From: Caprella mutica
Taxonomy: Eukaryota; Arthropoda; Malacostraca; Amphipoda; Caprellidae
Reading direction: 5' to 3'
Assembly (NCBI GenBank): GCA_947561585.1
Contig: CANNZV010000503.1
Span: forward strand, 124,001-188,000
Length of the DNA stretch: 64,000 nt
Position 1 is the stretch's first letter, and each line of letters begins with the position of its first letter. Under the pieces are notes generated by a model. It saw nothing but the letters and a program-made list of their open reading frames with translations, was not told the DNA's origin and searched no databases. The position numbers were made by a program, and so were the translations under genes. Below, in pieces: positions 23,407 to 34,602 of the stretch.

Positions 23407-25002
23407 CAGGGTGGCGCAAAAAAAAAAGGAAACCCATTTGCAAATTAGTTTATTTTACAAACTATCAAAGCTAGAAATTTTCTAAAAACACTGTTTTACA
23501 CAGAGAAAAAAGTTTACTCATATCTAATGGGTCATCAATTTATGCTTTGAATCAATTTATTACGTGAGCTGGTTGGACTATATTCATGTTTTCACGTGCG
23601 TTAAAACAACTATGATGTGGTGGTCATCAAACATTAGTTAATTCAATTCATTTTATAGATTGAATCAACTTACTATGACAGTCAAAAGTTACTTTTTTGA
23701 GAATTTTAAAGTATGTTGAAACAACTATGATAGAGTGTATATCTGGTGTATAAATTAACTTACTATGAGAGTTAGCGCTACTTTTTTTAAGTTTAGGAGT
23801 GAGTCAAAACGACTGTTTTGTTTTAACCAACGTCAGTTTAACTACTTTTAAGTAGTACCTGCAACTCACCACGTAGGTAGGCGTAAAAATAACCCATTCA
23901 TATGAGTCAAAACAAATCAAATTTGATTTGATTCAACTAATCCTTTCTCTGTGTGTACTTGTTTCCTTCTTTTGCATCTTTCCTGATAATCGGTTAGAAG
24001 TTACGACAAAAATAAACATCCTGCAGCGAATTAAAAAATGGAAATAAAAAGGGCTTGCGCGAGGACGAAATATACGAAAAAAATTCATAATGGGTATAAT
24101 TCATTTTATATGGATACAATAACATTAAATTCTAATATTTTTTGTAACAAATAAGAGAAAGTAAAAAAAATAATTACCATTTCAAAGTTGGTTTTTAGGA
24201 AAAATTGATTTATTTATAAAATAATTTCACTGTTAATTTGTAACTCTTCGAAACCCTCAAAATGCAGCTTTCAAAAGAACAGAGTTATTGTTGTAACAAT
24301 TTTTTTAAACACTGGAAGCTTTAAGCAGATTCAACTTCATTTTGAAAAACGATTTCTGGAAAGCTTTCCATCAATTATAAAACCGAATTTACAAATGTTA
24401 ATAAGTTCAAAACTAATGAAACTACTTTAAATTTGAATAAAAAGCGATCATGTCGAAGGAGAAAAGAATGAACACATGAAAACAATAATCTTTCTCATGA
24501 ACAGTTTATTGAATATTGAGAATACAAAAATATCAATCAGAAGGTATGGATTGACATCATTTAAGACACATTTAATCGAATTGTTAAACACTATTTGAGA
24601 TATCATCCTTTCAAGAAGCATCGAACTCTTAGAACTGATTAACCGCACTGCCTAAATTTTGCAAAATAGTTTCTGCAAAGAAATGCACATTTTGTAGAAG
24701 ACATCGTGATTGGTGATGAAGATGTATTTCCATGAATGAAAGAGTTAATAACAAAAGCGTTAACTGAATGAAAAATAGTAGGATTTAATTTTGCTACTAC
24801 CATATGGAAATAAATTATTCCTATTATGAACTTTTTTGTGTTTTTCGTCCTCGCACAAGCCCTTTTTATTTACCTTTTTTTAATTTGCTGCAGGATGTTC
24901 AATTTTTGTCTTAACTTCTAACAGATTTTCAAAATTTCTAGCTTTGATAGTTTGTAAAATAAACTTATTTGAAAATGGGTTTCCTTTTTTTGCGCCACCC
25001 TG
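23407..25002. mobile_element. mariner-like element with ~200-bp inverted arms, interrupted
   Basis: The ends are CAGGGTGGCGCAAAAAAAAA and its inverse TTTTTTTGCGCCACCCTG, each flanked by TA. The arms continue through CTATCAAAGCTAGAAATTTT, CATCCTGCAGC and GGGCTTG(C/T)GCGAGGACGAAA. A TA target and CAGGGTG(G)C ends are typical of Tc1/mariner in arthropods. The left arm is broken by the insertion at 23499-23953. A 66-codon minus ORF (24448-24648) gives no clear transposase signature, so the copy is non-autonomous or decayed. Confidence 0.85.
23499..23953. mobile_element. nested CACAGAGAAAA element
   Basis: The left end CACAGAGAAAAAAGTT and right end CCTTTCTCTGTG are inverted repeats. The interior has repeated ACTATGA(T/C/G)AG and GTCAAAA motifs but no ORF. 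It sits within the left arm of the mariner at 23407, so it is the younger layer. Its ends belong to the CAC(T/A)GAGAAAA group seen at 27270, 41056, 54352 and 58181. Confidence 0.65.
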
Positions 25003-25206
25003 TATATTAAACAGGTTGGGCCAATATGACAATTCAATGAGATGAATTCAACACATTAAACCAACCTTCTCCCTAGGTAACATTCCATGAAAATGTAAAC
25101 CACATTATACCCATGTAATTTCCAGGCTACTTTTCAGTCTTCCATCTCTGGTCCATCTATAATCATCTGTAGTACTCATGTTGTTACAAAGTGTTACTGA
25201 AGCTTG

Positions 25207-25752
25207 GGATGGTAAACTGAAAAGATCTTTCCTAGCCTCTACATGGTACACTGAAAAGATCTTTCCTAGCCACTACATGGTACACTGAAAAGATCTTTCA
25301 TAGCCACTACATGGTACACTGAAAAGATCTTTCCTAGCCACTACTACACGGTACACTGAAAGGATCTTTCCTAGCCGCTACATGGTACACTGAAAAGATC
25401 TTTCCTAGCCACTACATGGTACACTGAAAAGATCTTTCCTAGCCACTACTACACGGTACACTGAAAGGATCTTTCCTAGCCGCTACATGGTACACTGAAA
25501 AGATCTTTCCTAGCCACTACATGGTATACTGAAAAGATCTTTCCTAGCCACTACATGGTACACTGAAAGGATCTTTCCTAGCCACTACACGGTACACTGA
25601 AAAGATCTTTCGTAGCCACTACATGGTACACTGAAAGGATCTTTCCTAGCCACTACATGGTACACTGAAATGATCTTTCCTATAGCCACTGCACGGTATA
25701 CACTGAAAAGATCCTTACTAGCCACTACACGGTACACTGAAAAGATCCTTCT
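25207..25752. repeat. 34-bp minisatellite, about 16 copies
   Basis: The unit joins CACTACATGGTACACTGAAA and AGATCTTTCCTAGC. Some units carry CACTACTACACGG and a GGATC variant. A block of three variant units at 25338-25443 is repeated at 25444, giving a local period of about 106 bp. Diverged copies occur at 23145-23265. Confidence 0.95.
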
Positions 25753-26905
25753 ATTGACATAATTCCAATAAAAATCATCTTTTGTATCTTGCTATCGGCT
25801 ACTCTGTTTCTTTAAATATATACCTGCATATTTCATATGCAAGATCATTTAAAATAAAGTACGGAAATATAGTAGTATTTTATCTTCTACCATTTCAATT
25901 TAATAGAAAAACTCATATGTTACATATGGTATATTTTAAACCTACCACACAATATAATAATTCATATATCATTAAAACATAGGTTTTTTATACAGTGAAA
26001 TAATATTCACTTCATAAGAATGTTGGCAGTACAGGTTTTTAATTACCTGATTATATTTTCCATATGAAATAATATTATTACTCTGCATTAAAAATTGTTT
26101 AAGTAATTCCTAACAGTTCAGTAATTGCGAATAGAAAATAATAATTATTAGTAACACTTATAATTATACTCTAAAGGTGCATTAGTTATATTGAACCGTA
26201 TTATTATAGTTAATTGCAAGGAAATAATTAATGAGTATCACATTTTATTTCAAGTCGAAATTACATTTAGGAAAAAAAAAGATTTTCTTTCAGATTTCCA
26301 GATGACTTCCTGTATATAATAACATTTTAATATGAAGAATTTGTATAGAAATTGATTTGCATTCAAATAACATCTCATAAACCTGTTCTTTTCATTGTGA
26401 ACATTTCTAATGAAAACGCTGAAAAGAAAATATCGAATTATTTAGATTTTAAGGATACCACAAATTACCATCGTCTCTTCTAGCTATTATGAATAGCTTT
26501 TATGATAATGAAACAAGTTTCATGAATTTTTAATTTAGATCTTGCTCGTCTTTGCGAGAATATACCTTGTTTGATAACTCGTATTAATTAATGAGTTTTG
26601 AGTATTCAAAGTTTGTAAGCACAAACATTTTTGCTTATTAATGATCTTAGGTTGTGAATTAATTACAATCGTTAATTATGTGACACAGATTGAAACCGAA
26701 ATAGTCCAGCGCTAATTAGGTTATGTAAACAAAATCTGAATTACGTTAGTTCTTGATAATGAGATTTACATACTTATTCTGATATGTAATATAATACTTG
26801 CGATAGTTCTTTTTGACTTGCTTGCCAGTGATTAAGGGGCAGGTTTCAAATTAGGCCTCTTGTATGAGGAGAATTTTTACCTAATCCATTAAATGCAAAA
26901 TGAGA
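25753..26905. other. AT-rich spacer
   Basis: TATCGGCTACTCTGT at 25793-25807 is an exact 15-bp match to units of the 17-bp satellite. Nothing else was recognised. Confidence 0.5.
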
Positions 26906-26908
26906 GAA

Positions 26909-27271
26909 CGTATCGAGTATCAAAGAAAAAATCATTGCATATACTTTTCTTTGACTGTGCAGTGCACATATATAAAAGTAATATTGAAAAAGGGTATAAA
27001 ACATAGTAGGTGCACGTATCGAATATCAAAGAAATTATCATTGTATTGATGGCAATTTAAAAAACAACAGAATTCTAAGTATTTACTTTGTTTTTAAATC
27101 ATACAAATTTGGTACCATATATTTCAAATATCGATAAGCATTACTATTAGTGAAGGTTCCCTTTGGAGATGTAAAATTAGTGAATTGTGAAAACATATTT
27201 ACTTTTATTTAATTGTGCACTGTATATATATAATAACAATATTGAAAAAGAGTATAAAAACAAAGTAAGTG
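26909..27271. repeat. interleaved direct duplications
   Basis: A segment with AATATTGAAAAAGGGTATAA at about 26956-27014 recurs at 27212-27271. A second segment, ACGTATCGAGTATCAAAGAA, recurs near 27016 as ACGTATCGAATATCAAAGAA. This suggests partial tandem duplication of an older sequence. Confidence 0.6.
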
Positions 27272-27599
27272 CTGAGAAAAATAAATAACTCCAATTGATG
27301 CACCCAGGTGTTTCGAGTTCACCCTTTGGCTTTGTCTTTAAAGCGAGACACTTTAGTGCATCAAACTATAGTTTGGAGGCACTAAAGTGCATCAGTTCGA
27401 TGCACTTTAGTGTCTTTGTTATAAGTTTGTTAAAATTATGAAGAAATAATGCTTTCCTCATTTTTTTTCTCATCATTTTAACAAACTTATAGCTAAGACA
27501 CTGTCCAAACTATAAATTGATGCACAAAAGTGTCCGCTATAGAGACAAAGCCATAGGGTGAACTCAAAACACCTGGGTGCATCAAAATTTCTCTGAGTG
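27270..27599. mobile_element. foldback element with long arms, CACTCAGAGAAAT ends
   Basis: The arms share TTGATGCACCCAGGTGTTT, GAGTTCACCCT and TGGCTTTGTCT in inverted orientation. Further inside, CACTTTAGTGCATCA and its inverse, and AACAAACTTATA and its inverse, extend the foldback across nearly the whole 330 bp. A degraded relative lies at 28133-28310. Confidence 0.8.
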
Positions 27600-28132
27600 T
27601 GCAAAATTTAAACTTAACTATAGACCATTACATGTTCATTTATATTCGAGGTTAAGTATAAAAAAGTATAATCCAGAAGAAGGAAACAGATAAGAAAGAG
27701 TGGAAGGTTCAAAACCTGCGGAAAAGATGAACAAGTTGGATATAAATATTGTAAAGGGTTGGGGATTGTAGGTCAGGAATGTTATCAATAAATGTTGTTA
27801 TACAATCACTGTAACAGATTATTTCATGATGCTTGTTTGATGATAAAATATAAGGTTGTGAGCTTGTGACTTCATAATTTATAAATATGAACTGCTGATT
27901 AAGTTTCCCCAGGAGATGGCGATTCAAAACAGGAAATAAAACTATATCATTAACATCTGAAATACATTATGTTTATATATCTAAGAAGTAATAAATAGTA
28001 TGAAGTTAATAACTGTAATATAATATTACATAATACAAATTATTTGTGTAGTATAAAATAAATGAATAACCTATGACTTATATATGATATTCATTGTACT
28101 TCCATTTAATATTCTTGACAAAAAAATCATAC
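27600..28132. other. AT-rich spacer
   Basis: A 72-codon ATG-started minus ORF (27709-27927) has no recognisable domain and is within chance expectation. Confidence 0.4.
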
Positions 28133-28310
28133 AAACTTTGTTTCTAAAGCGAGTCACTTAAGTGCATCAGTTATAATTTTGATATACTAATGAGTTTTAT
28201 GCGATTCACAGTGATTTAGTTTAATGCACTTTAGTATCTCGGCAAAAAGTTTACAGGAATTTCTTTTGTCATTTCAACGAAGGATAACTTGAGACACTGA
28301 AGTACATAGC
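28133..28310. mobile_element. degraded relative of the 27270 foldback element
   Basis: CTTTGTTTCTAAAGCGAGTC then CACTTAAGTGCATCAG and later TTTAATGCACTTTAGTATCT match the interior of the 27270-27599 element in the same order. The outer ends are not found. Confidence 0.55.
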
Positions 28311-28538
28311 ACTCAAACATTTTTAAAGGTTTAATATTCTTATTTCTCTTTTCATTAGAGCTAAGGTTACTGATAATAAAATTGCAAACCATTTAAAATT
28401 TGGTTCTCTATTTAAATTATTCTTGTGATTTTTGTTCTATCCTCTGAATTTCAAGCGAAGAATAAGAACTAAATACCTCTGGATAATTAAAAAACATAAT
28501 AAAGTGATAGACATATTATAAATGGTTACCTATATCGT

Positions 28539-28816
28539 TACCTAAATACCATTAACCTAAAAAACATTGGGTACTAAAAGTTTACCTAAATACCATTAAC
28601 CTAAAAAACATTAGGTACCTAAAAGTTTACCTAAATACCATTAACCTAAGAAACATTAGGTACCTAAAAGTTTACCTAAATACCATTAACCTAAAAAACA
28701 TTAGGTACCAAAAAGTTTACCTAAATACTATTAACCTACAAAACATTAGGTACCTAAAAGTTTACCTAAATACTATTAACCTAATAAACATTAGGTACAT
28801 AAAAGTATACCTAAAT
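28539..28816. repeat. 45-bp minisatellite, about 6 copies
   Basis: TTTACCTAAATACCATTAAC recurs exactly every 45 bp (28581, 28626, 28671 and onward), followed by CTAAAAAACATTAGGTACC. Confidence 0.92.
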
Positions 28817-30072
28817 AGCTAATTACCATTTCTTTTACGATAACACGTGATAAATTGGTACCCCGTTCTTGTTCTTCTATTGAATATATTCAATCTAATA
28901 GAAATATCAGACAGTGAAGGTCGAATGTGAATATTTCATTAAATAAATGATAAAGAATAATTTAGATGAATTTTAAGGAAGCTTAAGAAATAATAGTAAT
29001 AATATACAGTGAAGGGTACAATATTTTCATATTATTTCTCTTCATTTTATTTTCTTCCTCACCAGCCTGTAATTAAATCATACCTAATATAGAATAAGAG
29101 CTTCATAGGCTTATTATTGAAGTGCTCTATATTTATTACCTTCCATTATAATTGCTGCTCATTATGATAAATATCGTATTAAAAATAGTGCTAATGATAA
29201 GGTTGCAGAGAATAAAACTCTTCTATAATGAACTACAACTAGGTCACTATATAGGTACACTCGTAGAGTATACTTCATTACGTAGAAGTCAAGAGATGCA
29301 TAGAAAACTGATAGCCATTTGATGGGAGACTAAACAAAATATGCCCTTTAAATAAACATTATACATTATACAGGCTACTTCATTTCTTTGGATATAGGAG
29401 TTAGTTCTACAGTATGTGAATTAATTATTAATGTAATTATCCAACACATTAATGCTCGATATATTTTGACAATCTATAAAAATGTTAAATCAACTGAATC
29501 ATCATTGTGATACGATATATTTTATATATTAATATATTAATTCGACTCATTTGTTGTCTTTAGATTATATCAACATCAATAGCTCTAAACATATTGGATA
29601 TTGAGTTAACACACAAATAACTAATTTATAAACCATTCCTTTTGAAATATTGCTATCCCTATCGATTATCAGTGCTGTGTTATCTGTTGTTCTGACCAAA
29701 CAAACTAAGGCGATACCAGCTATTTATGCACCAATTATTGGAAAGTGATACCACATCGAGAAACAAGATATCGTCTCAGGGCTACATTGATTATATGGAT
29801 ACACTACTATCATCCACTATCCACTATCCCTCACAGTTATAGGTCTGAAAATGAATTATTGAGTTGTTAGAGAAATTTTCGATATTATGAATTTTGACGG
29901 TTCGTGATTTCGTAACTATAATTAAATAAATGTTTCAAAAGATACATATAAACAATGACTACAACTTGATATCAAAGTCAAAGGGAATTTAAAATGTTTC
30001 TATTTTATTTTCTATATCTAATGATTATTAAAATTATTTGGATTATACTTTCAATTAATTGTTATTATATTA
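28817..30072. other. AT-rich spacer, nothing recognised
   Basis: No array, inverted repeat or exon-like segment was seen. Confidence 0.55.
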
Positions 30073-30606
30073 GATTTGTGACAATATGCTTTTAAAATCC
30101 TGAAAATATTAGTCATGGTAATAATTACACTGTATTGTGTCGTTCTACATCAACAGTTAATGGTATTCGATACCATTTCATTGCATTCGATACCATTTCA
30201 TTGCATTCGATACCATTTCATTGCATTCGATACCATTTCATTGCATTCGATACCATTTCATTGCATTCGATACCATTTCATTGCATTCGATACCATTTCA
30301 TTGCATTCGATACCATTTCATTGTATTCGATACCATTTCATTGCATTCGATACCATTTCATTGTATTCGATACCATTTCATTGTATTCGATACCATTTAA
30401 TTTCGTTTTATATTCGATACCATTTCATTGCATTCGATACCATTTCATTGCATTCGATACCATTTCATTGTATTCGATACCATTTCATTGCATTCGATAC
30501 CATTTCATTGCATTCGATACCATTTCATTGCATTCGATACCATTTAATTTCGTTTTATATTCGATATTCGTATGCTCTATTATATTTAAAGCATATTGTC
30601 ATATCG
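30073..30606. mobile_element. MITE, TTGTGACAATATGC family, internally expanded
   Basis: GATTTGTGACAATATGCTTT at the left and AAAGCATATTGTCATATC at the right are the inverted ends. These ends match the 178-bp relative at 15556-15733, but here the interior is swollen to over 500 bp by the 20-bp array at 30163-30563. Confidence 0.75.
30163..30563. repeat. 20-bp minisatellite inside a MITE, about 20 copies
   Basis: The unit is CATTCGATACCATTTCATTG, almost invariant (occasional TGTATTCG). Two longer variant units carrying TTTAATTTCGTTTTATATTC occur 150 bp apart (near 30395 and 30545), so the array grew partly by block duplication. The ORFs of 160-171 codons over it are artefacts. Confidence 0.95.
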
Positions 30607-31051
30607 TTAGTTATTAAATTAAATCAATAAACTTACGTTTAGAGGTGAAAATTGAATCAGACTCAATGAATCTTTAATTTATTGTCCATTAAGTGAGATA
30701 GAAAATCATATATTCACTACGAATTGGTTTACTAACTTTATAATATGATTAGTCTCAAACTGTAAAACTATACTCGTGTGTATTGGAAAAAGTTGTGTGT
30801 TTATCTGTTCATCCGTCTTATTATTAGGAATAATGTATAATTATCATTAGCTGGGATTACACATTAATCATTATTAGCACTAAAACTTGTAGGCTCTGGG
30901 GATAAATATAATAAACTGATGTAATGTTAAATTAATCAAAATATGTTTTGCTAGGAAGCTAAATATTCTTTATCATATTTTTTTATCGAATAAATGAATA
31001 CTAAAAATATATATATAAAAACAGGAAAAAATTTAAAATACGGGAAAACTA
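30607..31051. other. AT-rich spacer, nothing recognised
   Basis: No repeat ends or coding segment were seen. Confidence 0.5.
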
Positions 31052-31431
31052 CGTTCTTATACTGTCTCCATATTTATGACAGTCAAATAAGTGTGGAACA
31101 TGTCTCGCATTTATTTCACATGTCATAAAAAATATTTTAGGAGTAACTTTGGTAATTTTGTTGGTAGTTTTCGCCGTTACTTATGCAGTTGAGATGATTT
31201 AAAAAACATTTATGGTAAATAACATACGTTATTTATCTTAAAATTATTTTCAATTCATCTTTCCAGTATAAGTTATGGTGAAAAAAAAAACAGATTAATT
31301 GAAAACGACCAACCAAATTATCAAAGTAACTCCTAAAATATTTTCTATACCAGGTAGATGAAATACAAGCGAGACATGTCCCACACTTATTCGATTTTCG
31401 ATTGTCACATGTTTGAGTCGTAATAAGAACG
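31052..31431. mobile_element. foldback element with ~150-bp arms
   Basis: The ends CGTTCTTAT / ATAAGAACG are inverted. The arms share AATAAGTGTGG(A/G)ACATGTCTC, AAATATTTTAGGAGT(A/T)AC and TTGGTAATTTTGTTGGT(A/C)G in opposite orientation. No coding was seen. Confidence 0.75.
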
Positions 31432-31821
31432 GGCTAGGTCTGTACTAATTATACACTTATACATATTTGAAAGATTGCAGTATAAGTTGTTTTTGATAAT
31501 GATAATTTTATTGAAATAAATTTTTGACCATATACACATAGAATAGTGCAAATGCATAAATGAACAACACATTAAAATCAAATATATGTTAAAATTAAAA
31601 TCAAGCCTATATTAGACCAATTTTTTTTTTAAATCTTAAATACTGAATATATCGTCTCTACATTCATCTATTTAAAAGCAGAATCACCACAATTTGTTCT
31701 GCTTCTTCATTAATCAGAATGTTAATTAGGCTGTAATTGCAGTTGCCATCATAACTTTGCATCAAGCGATTTGAAAGCTAGGAATGATATTCACGTTACA
31801 ATATAATTGGTAATGAACATA

Positions 31822-32708
31822 CAGTGTGTTTTTTCTCTTGCAAGACTTTGAGCCCCCACTAGGAATATTTGAAATGAGAATTTCGAAGAAACAAATATAT
31901 TTTCTTGAAGATAAAGCTTGGTACTTAAATTTAATTTATTACAAACTTATTTGAAACTCATTGAAAACACTTCTAAAGGCTATCTACAAAATGTGTTGAA
32001 AATGGTCGCCAGAATCCTGTAGTTGAAGTCTTGCGCGCTTAAAGACGCTCTTCGTCACCCTCTTAATTATTGCTGTGTCATAATTAGCTGATGAGAATCC
32101 ACATGATATTGTCGAATGAAACTATAGAAATGACAAAAAAGTAATGATATTTGTTGCGATTGTGGACGGAAAATTCTATTGTCCAAGCATTCATCGATGA
32201 CTACGGCCCTTGTGACTCTGTTAATGGTTCCTATAACATGGCTTTGATGAAAGACAAAGCAGTTCTTGAAGAAAAATTTCAAGGACGAGTTACCAGAAGA
32301 GACAATGAGATCTTCTGGCCTGCACTCAGTAAGAACTCAATCCTCTTGATTTTCATTTCTGGGCTACAACACAAAATATTATGTATTCGGAAAAACCTCA
32401 ATCCATTCATGATATGATAGAATTTAGTGTGTGAAGCTGTTTGGTGCAAATTATGATGCAGTAACAATTGAGAAGGTGACGAAGACTTGAAGAGCGTCTT
32501 GAAGCGCGCAAGACTTTGACTACAGGATTCCGGCGGCCATTTCCAACACCTATAGAAGTATTTTGAATAAGTTTAAAATAAGTTTGTAATAAAGTAAATG
32601 TTAGTACCAAGCCTTATCTTCAAGAAAATATATTTGTTTCCTCTAATTTCTTATTTCAAATATCTCTAGTGGGGGCTCAAAGTCTTGCAAAAGAAAAAAA
32701 ACACACTG
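31822..32708. mobile_element. mariner-like relic with ~250-bp inverted arms
   Basis: The ends CAGTGTGTTTTTTC and TTTTTTTTACACACTG-type inverse are both bordered by TA. The arms are long and well conserved: ACTTTGAGCCCCCACTAG, TTCTTGAAGATAA(A/G)GCTTGG and GAAGTCTTGCGCGCTT each have an inverse partner. The centre (32151-32417) holds a degraded transposase fragment. Confidence 0.85.
32151..32417 (+). pseudogene. mariner-family transposase fragment
   Basis: The open frame includes GPCDSVNG, then EEKFQGRVTRRDNEIFWPA, then a hydrophobic stretch and a charged end. This order fits the mariner transposase region just before and after the conserved WPxRSPDL block, where a family member would continue with a PLDFFLWG-like motif; here that part has decayed to SKNSILLIFISG. 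The sequence between VNGSYN and EEKFQG is far shorter than usual, so the catalytic aspartate segment appears deleted. There is no start and no function. Confidence 0.6.
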
Positions 32709-32756
32709 TACACTGAAAAGTGACATTTAAATCTATATTCTACTGTTGTGAAATAT

Positions 32757-32839
32757 AACAAGATAGAATATTATGGTGGGGCCATAGAAGATTAGGATAG
32801 GACTTATTTAATCGTCTATGGCCCCATTATAACTTGTTC
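32757..32839. repeat. short perfect-arm hairpin
   Basis: GGTGGGGCCATAGAAGATTA folds onto TAATCGTCTATGGCCCCATT, with AACAAG / CTTGTT further out, around a 12-base loop. It could be a very small MITE. Confidence 0.6.
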
Positions 32840-33490
32840 TCTGGCTACTACTCCTTTAATAGCATCATTTTAAGATAAGGAATTAAGGATAAATCCTATG
32901 ACAAAAAGTCATTTTTTAATGCTATTTGAATGAACCTGGTACAATAGAAATATTGATTTGGTACAAAGATAGGCAATTGGCTTGGAAAATTAATGAATAT
33001 TGAATAATGAGGTGAACATTTGGATCACTTCCGGGATATCGAACTGTTTAATATTTGCTGTATTAATGATGGGAAGAAATACACATAATTTAACCCCTAT
33101 TTTACTTCTTATCCATGTTTACCAATTAAAATATGAGTGGGAATATTGTATTAATTTTTTCGTTATATGCTAGAAAAATTTCATCCATTCAATAAATTGG
33201 AACTAACAATTATACATATGCTAATTTTCTTTTAAATTTTTTTCTTCACCGCTGATATTTCCTTGATATTATACTATATTAAAAGTAATAAACTTTATTG
33301 CATGTATTGCAGTAAATTTGTTTTTTCAACGTTATTATTAATTTGTTTTTATGCCCTTAGAACAATAACATTATTATTTTCTAACCCTTTATTCTACCGC
33401 AAAAATGCGGAAGGCTTTGAAAGTAAAAATCATTTACAGTTATTCTCTTATAAAATAGTTCACTATTTTCTAATATTTCTATCAACTATT
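32840..33490. other. AT-rich spacer
   Basis: The frame leading to the signal-peptide ORF at 33491 is open back to 33263 but is AT-driven. A partial CCGCAAAAATGCGGAAGG head of the 2906-type repeat lies at 33397-33414. Confidence 0.45.
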
Positions 33491-33559
33491 ATGAGTTCCA
33501 AGTTTTTTTTTAATTTATTCGTAGTTGCTGCCTTAGTAACAGCCATAGCCCACATCTAG
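33491..33559 (+). CDS. 22-residue signal-peptide-like ORF
   Basis: An ATG opens a frame reading MSSKFFFNLFVVAALVTAIA then HI and TAG. It has a short polar start with one Lys, a hydrophobic core of about 13 residues, and small residues (A-I-A) where signal peptidase would cut. This is the layout of the leader of a small secreted or cuticle-type insect protein, often carried on a short first exon. A donor before the stop could be TTA|GTAACA. No mature region is found, so it is either an orphan exon, a relic or chance. Confidence 0.3.
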   Translation: MSSKFFFNLFVVAALVTAIAHI

Positions 33560-33616
33560 CTTGATGATGATTATTTCTATCAAGTATATTATCACATTTT
33601 CAAAAATTGTAATAGC

Positions 33617-33662
33617 CTTGCAATGGAAAGGTTCAGGAAAATAGGTTTCTGAACCTTTTCAA
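33617..33662. repeat. hairpin
   Basis: GAAAGGTTCAGGAAA pairs with TTTCTGAACCTTTTC around a short loop. Confidence 0.6.
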
Positions 33663-33690
33663 AACTGATCTTTTGAAATATTACTGACAC

Positions 33691-33799
33691 CCTGGCAACA
33701 AGGATTTATTACTGGGATATTAAGGAAATATCCTAGGGAAGAAAGAATAATTTCTGGGATATTCCCTTAATATCATAGGAATAATCCTTGTTGCCATGG
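33691..33799. mobile_element. 109-bp palindromic mini-element
   Basis: CCTGGCAACAAGGATTTATT at the left is matched by AATAATCCTTGTTGCCATGG at the right, and GGGATATTAAGG / CCCTTAATATC continue the stem almost to the centre. Confidence 0.75.
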
Positions 33800-34109
33800 A
33801 ATACATGAAGAAGACTGGAATTAAATGAATTTTATGTATATTATCATTTATATATTATAATATTCTATTCTCAGAAGTGTCATTATAAAAATATATGATA
33901 TGTTTTAAGAATTTTTTGTATTTTTATATAAAAATATATATGATTAATAATTATTTCATTCTCTTAAGATTTTTCCATTTAGTTCACATTTATTCCATTT
34001 AAAATGAATTTTCTTCTCAATAATTCTAAGGAACAGTAAACATAAGACTTTTCTCTCAGAGCAAACAAGCACACGAACACCAGTAATTTCTCCTAACAGA
34101 CACAACATC

Positions 34110-34262
34110 ATGATACTCCTAACGTCTGCAGTCATTGTACAACGTTTAAGGTCGAGATCCAGACAACGGACTTGTTCCTATGAAAATATGAAAGAAAGTC
34201 TACGGTATAACCTCACACATATTGCGCTGCCAACTTTAGGTCATCACCTGATCATCACATGA
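34110..34262 (+). CDS. small ORF, 50 codons, unknown
   Basis: An ATG-started frame opens with MILLTSAVIVQRLRSRSRQR and ends with TGA after GHHLIIT. It is GC-richer than its surroundings and strongly basic after a short hydrophobic start. There is no domain and no second line of support, so chance is a fair explanation. Confidence 0.18.
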   Translation: MILLTSAVIVQRLRSRSRQRTCSYENMKESLRYNLTHIALPTLGHHLIIT

Positions 34263-34602
34263 AGTGTATCATTTAAATGAACTTAACTCACTATTAGATG
34301 TATTGCAATCATCATTGTAGTGGATTTTAAGAAGAAAATGCTTGAAAGGGAGCATATCTACTAGGGTTAATGTGATGCGGTAGTCATATACTTGCTATGA
34401 TGATGTCTAGACTCTAAAAATGGTGAGAAGGAACAGTAAAGTGGTGATAGAACGGGGGGACCAAAATGAAAATTACACGAGTGTGTAAAAATTCACAGCC
34501 CATTTATTTGTGAGTATTTACTAAATTTTTAAATGCTTTCTCTGGGAATTTTGTTACTGTCCTTTAAACACTTAAAATAGTCATTCAGAACACACTTTCC
34601 AG

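Noticed and set aside
24448..24648. Transposase C-terminus inside the 23407 mariner
   Set aside because: The 66-codon minus ORF lacks the WPxRSPDL-type block and any other clear mariner motif.
27706..27721. tRNA gene from GGTTCAAAACC
   Set aside because: A T-loop-like word alone. No acceptor stem, D-arm or anticodon arm could be found around it. No convincing tRNA or rRNA was seen anywhere in the window.
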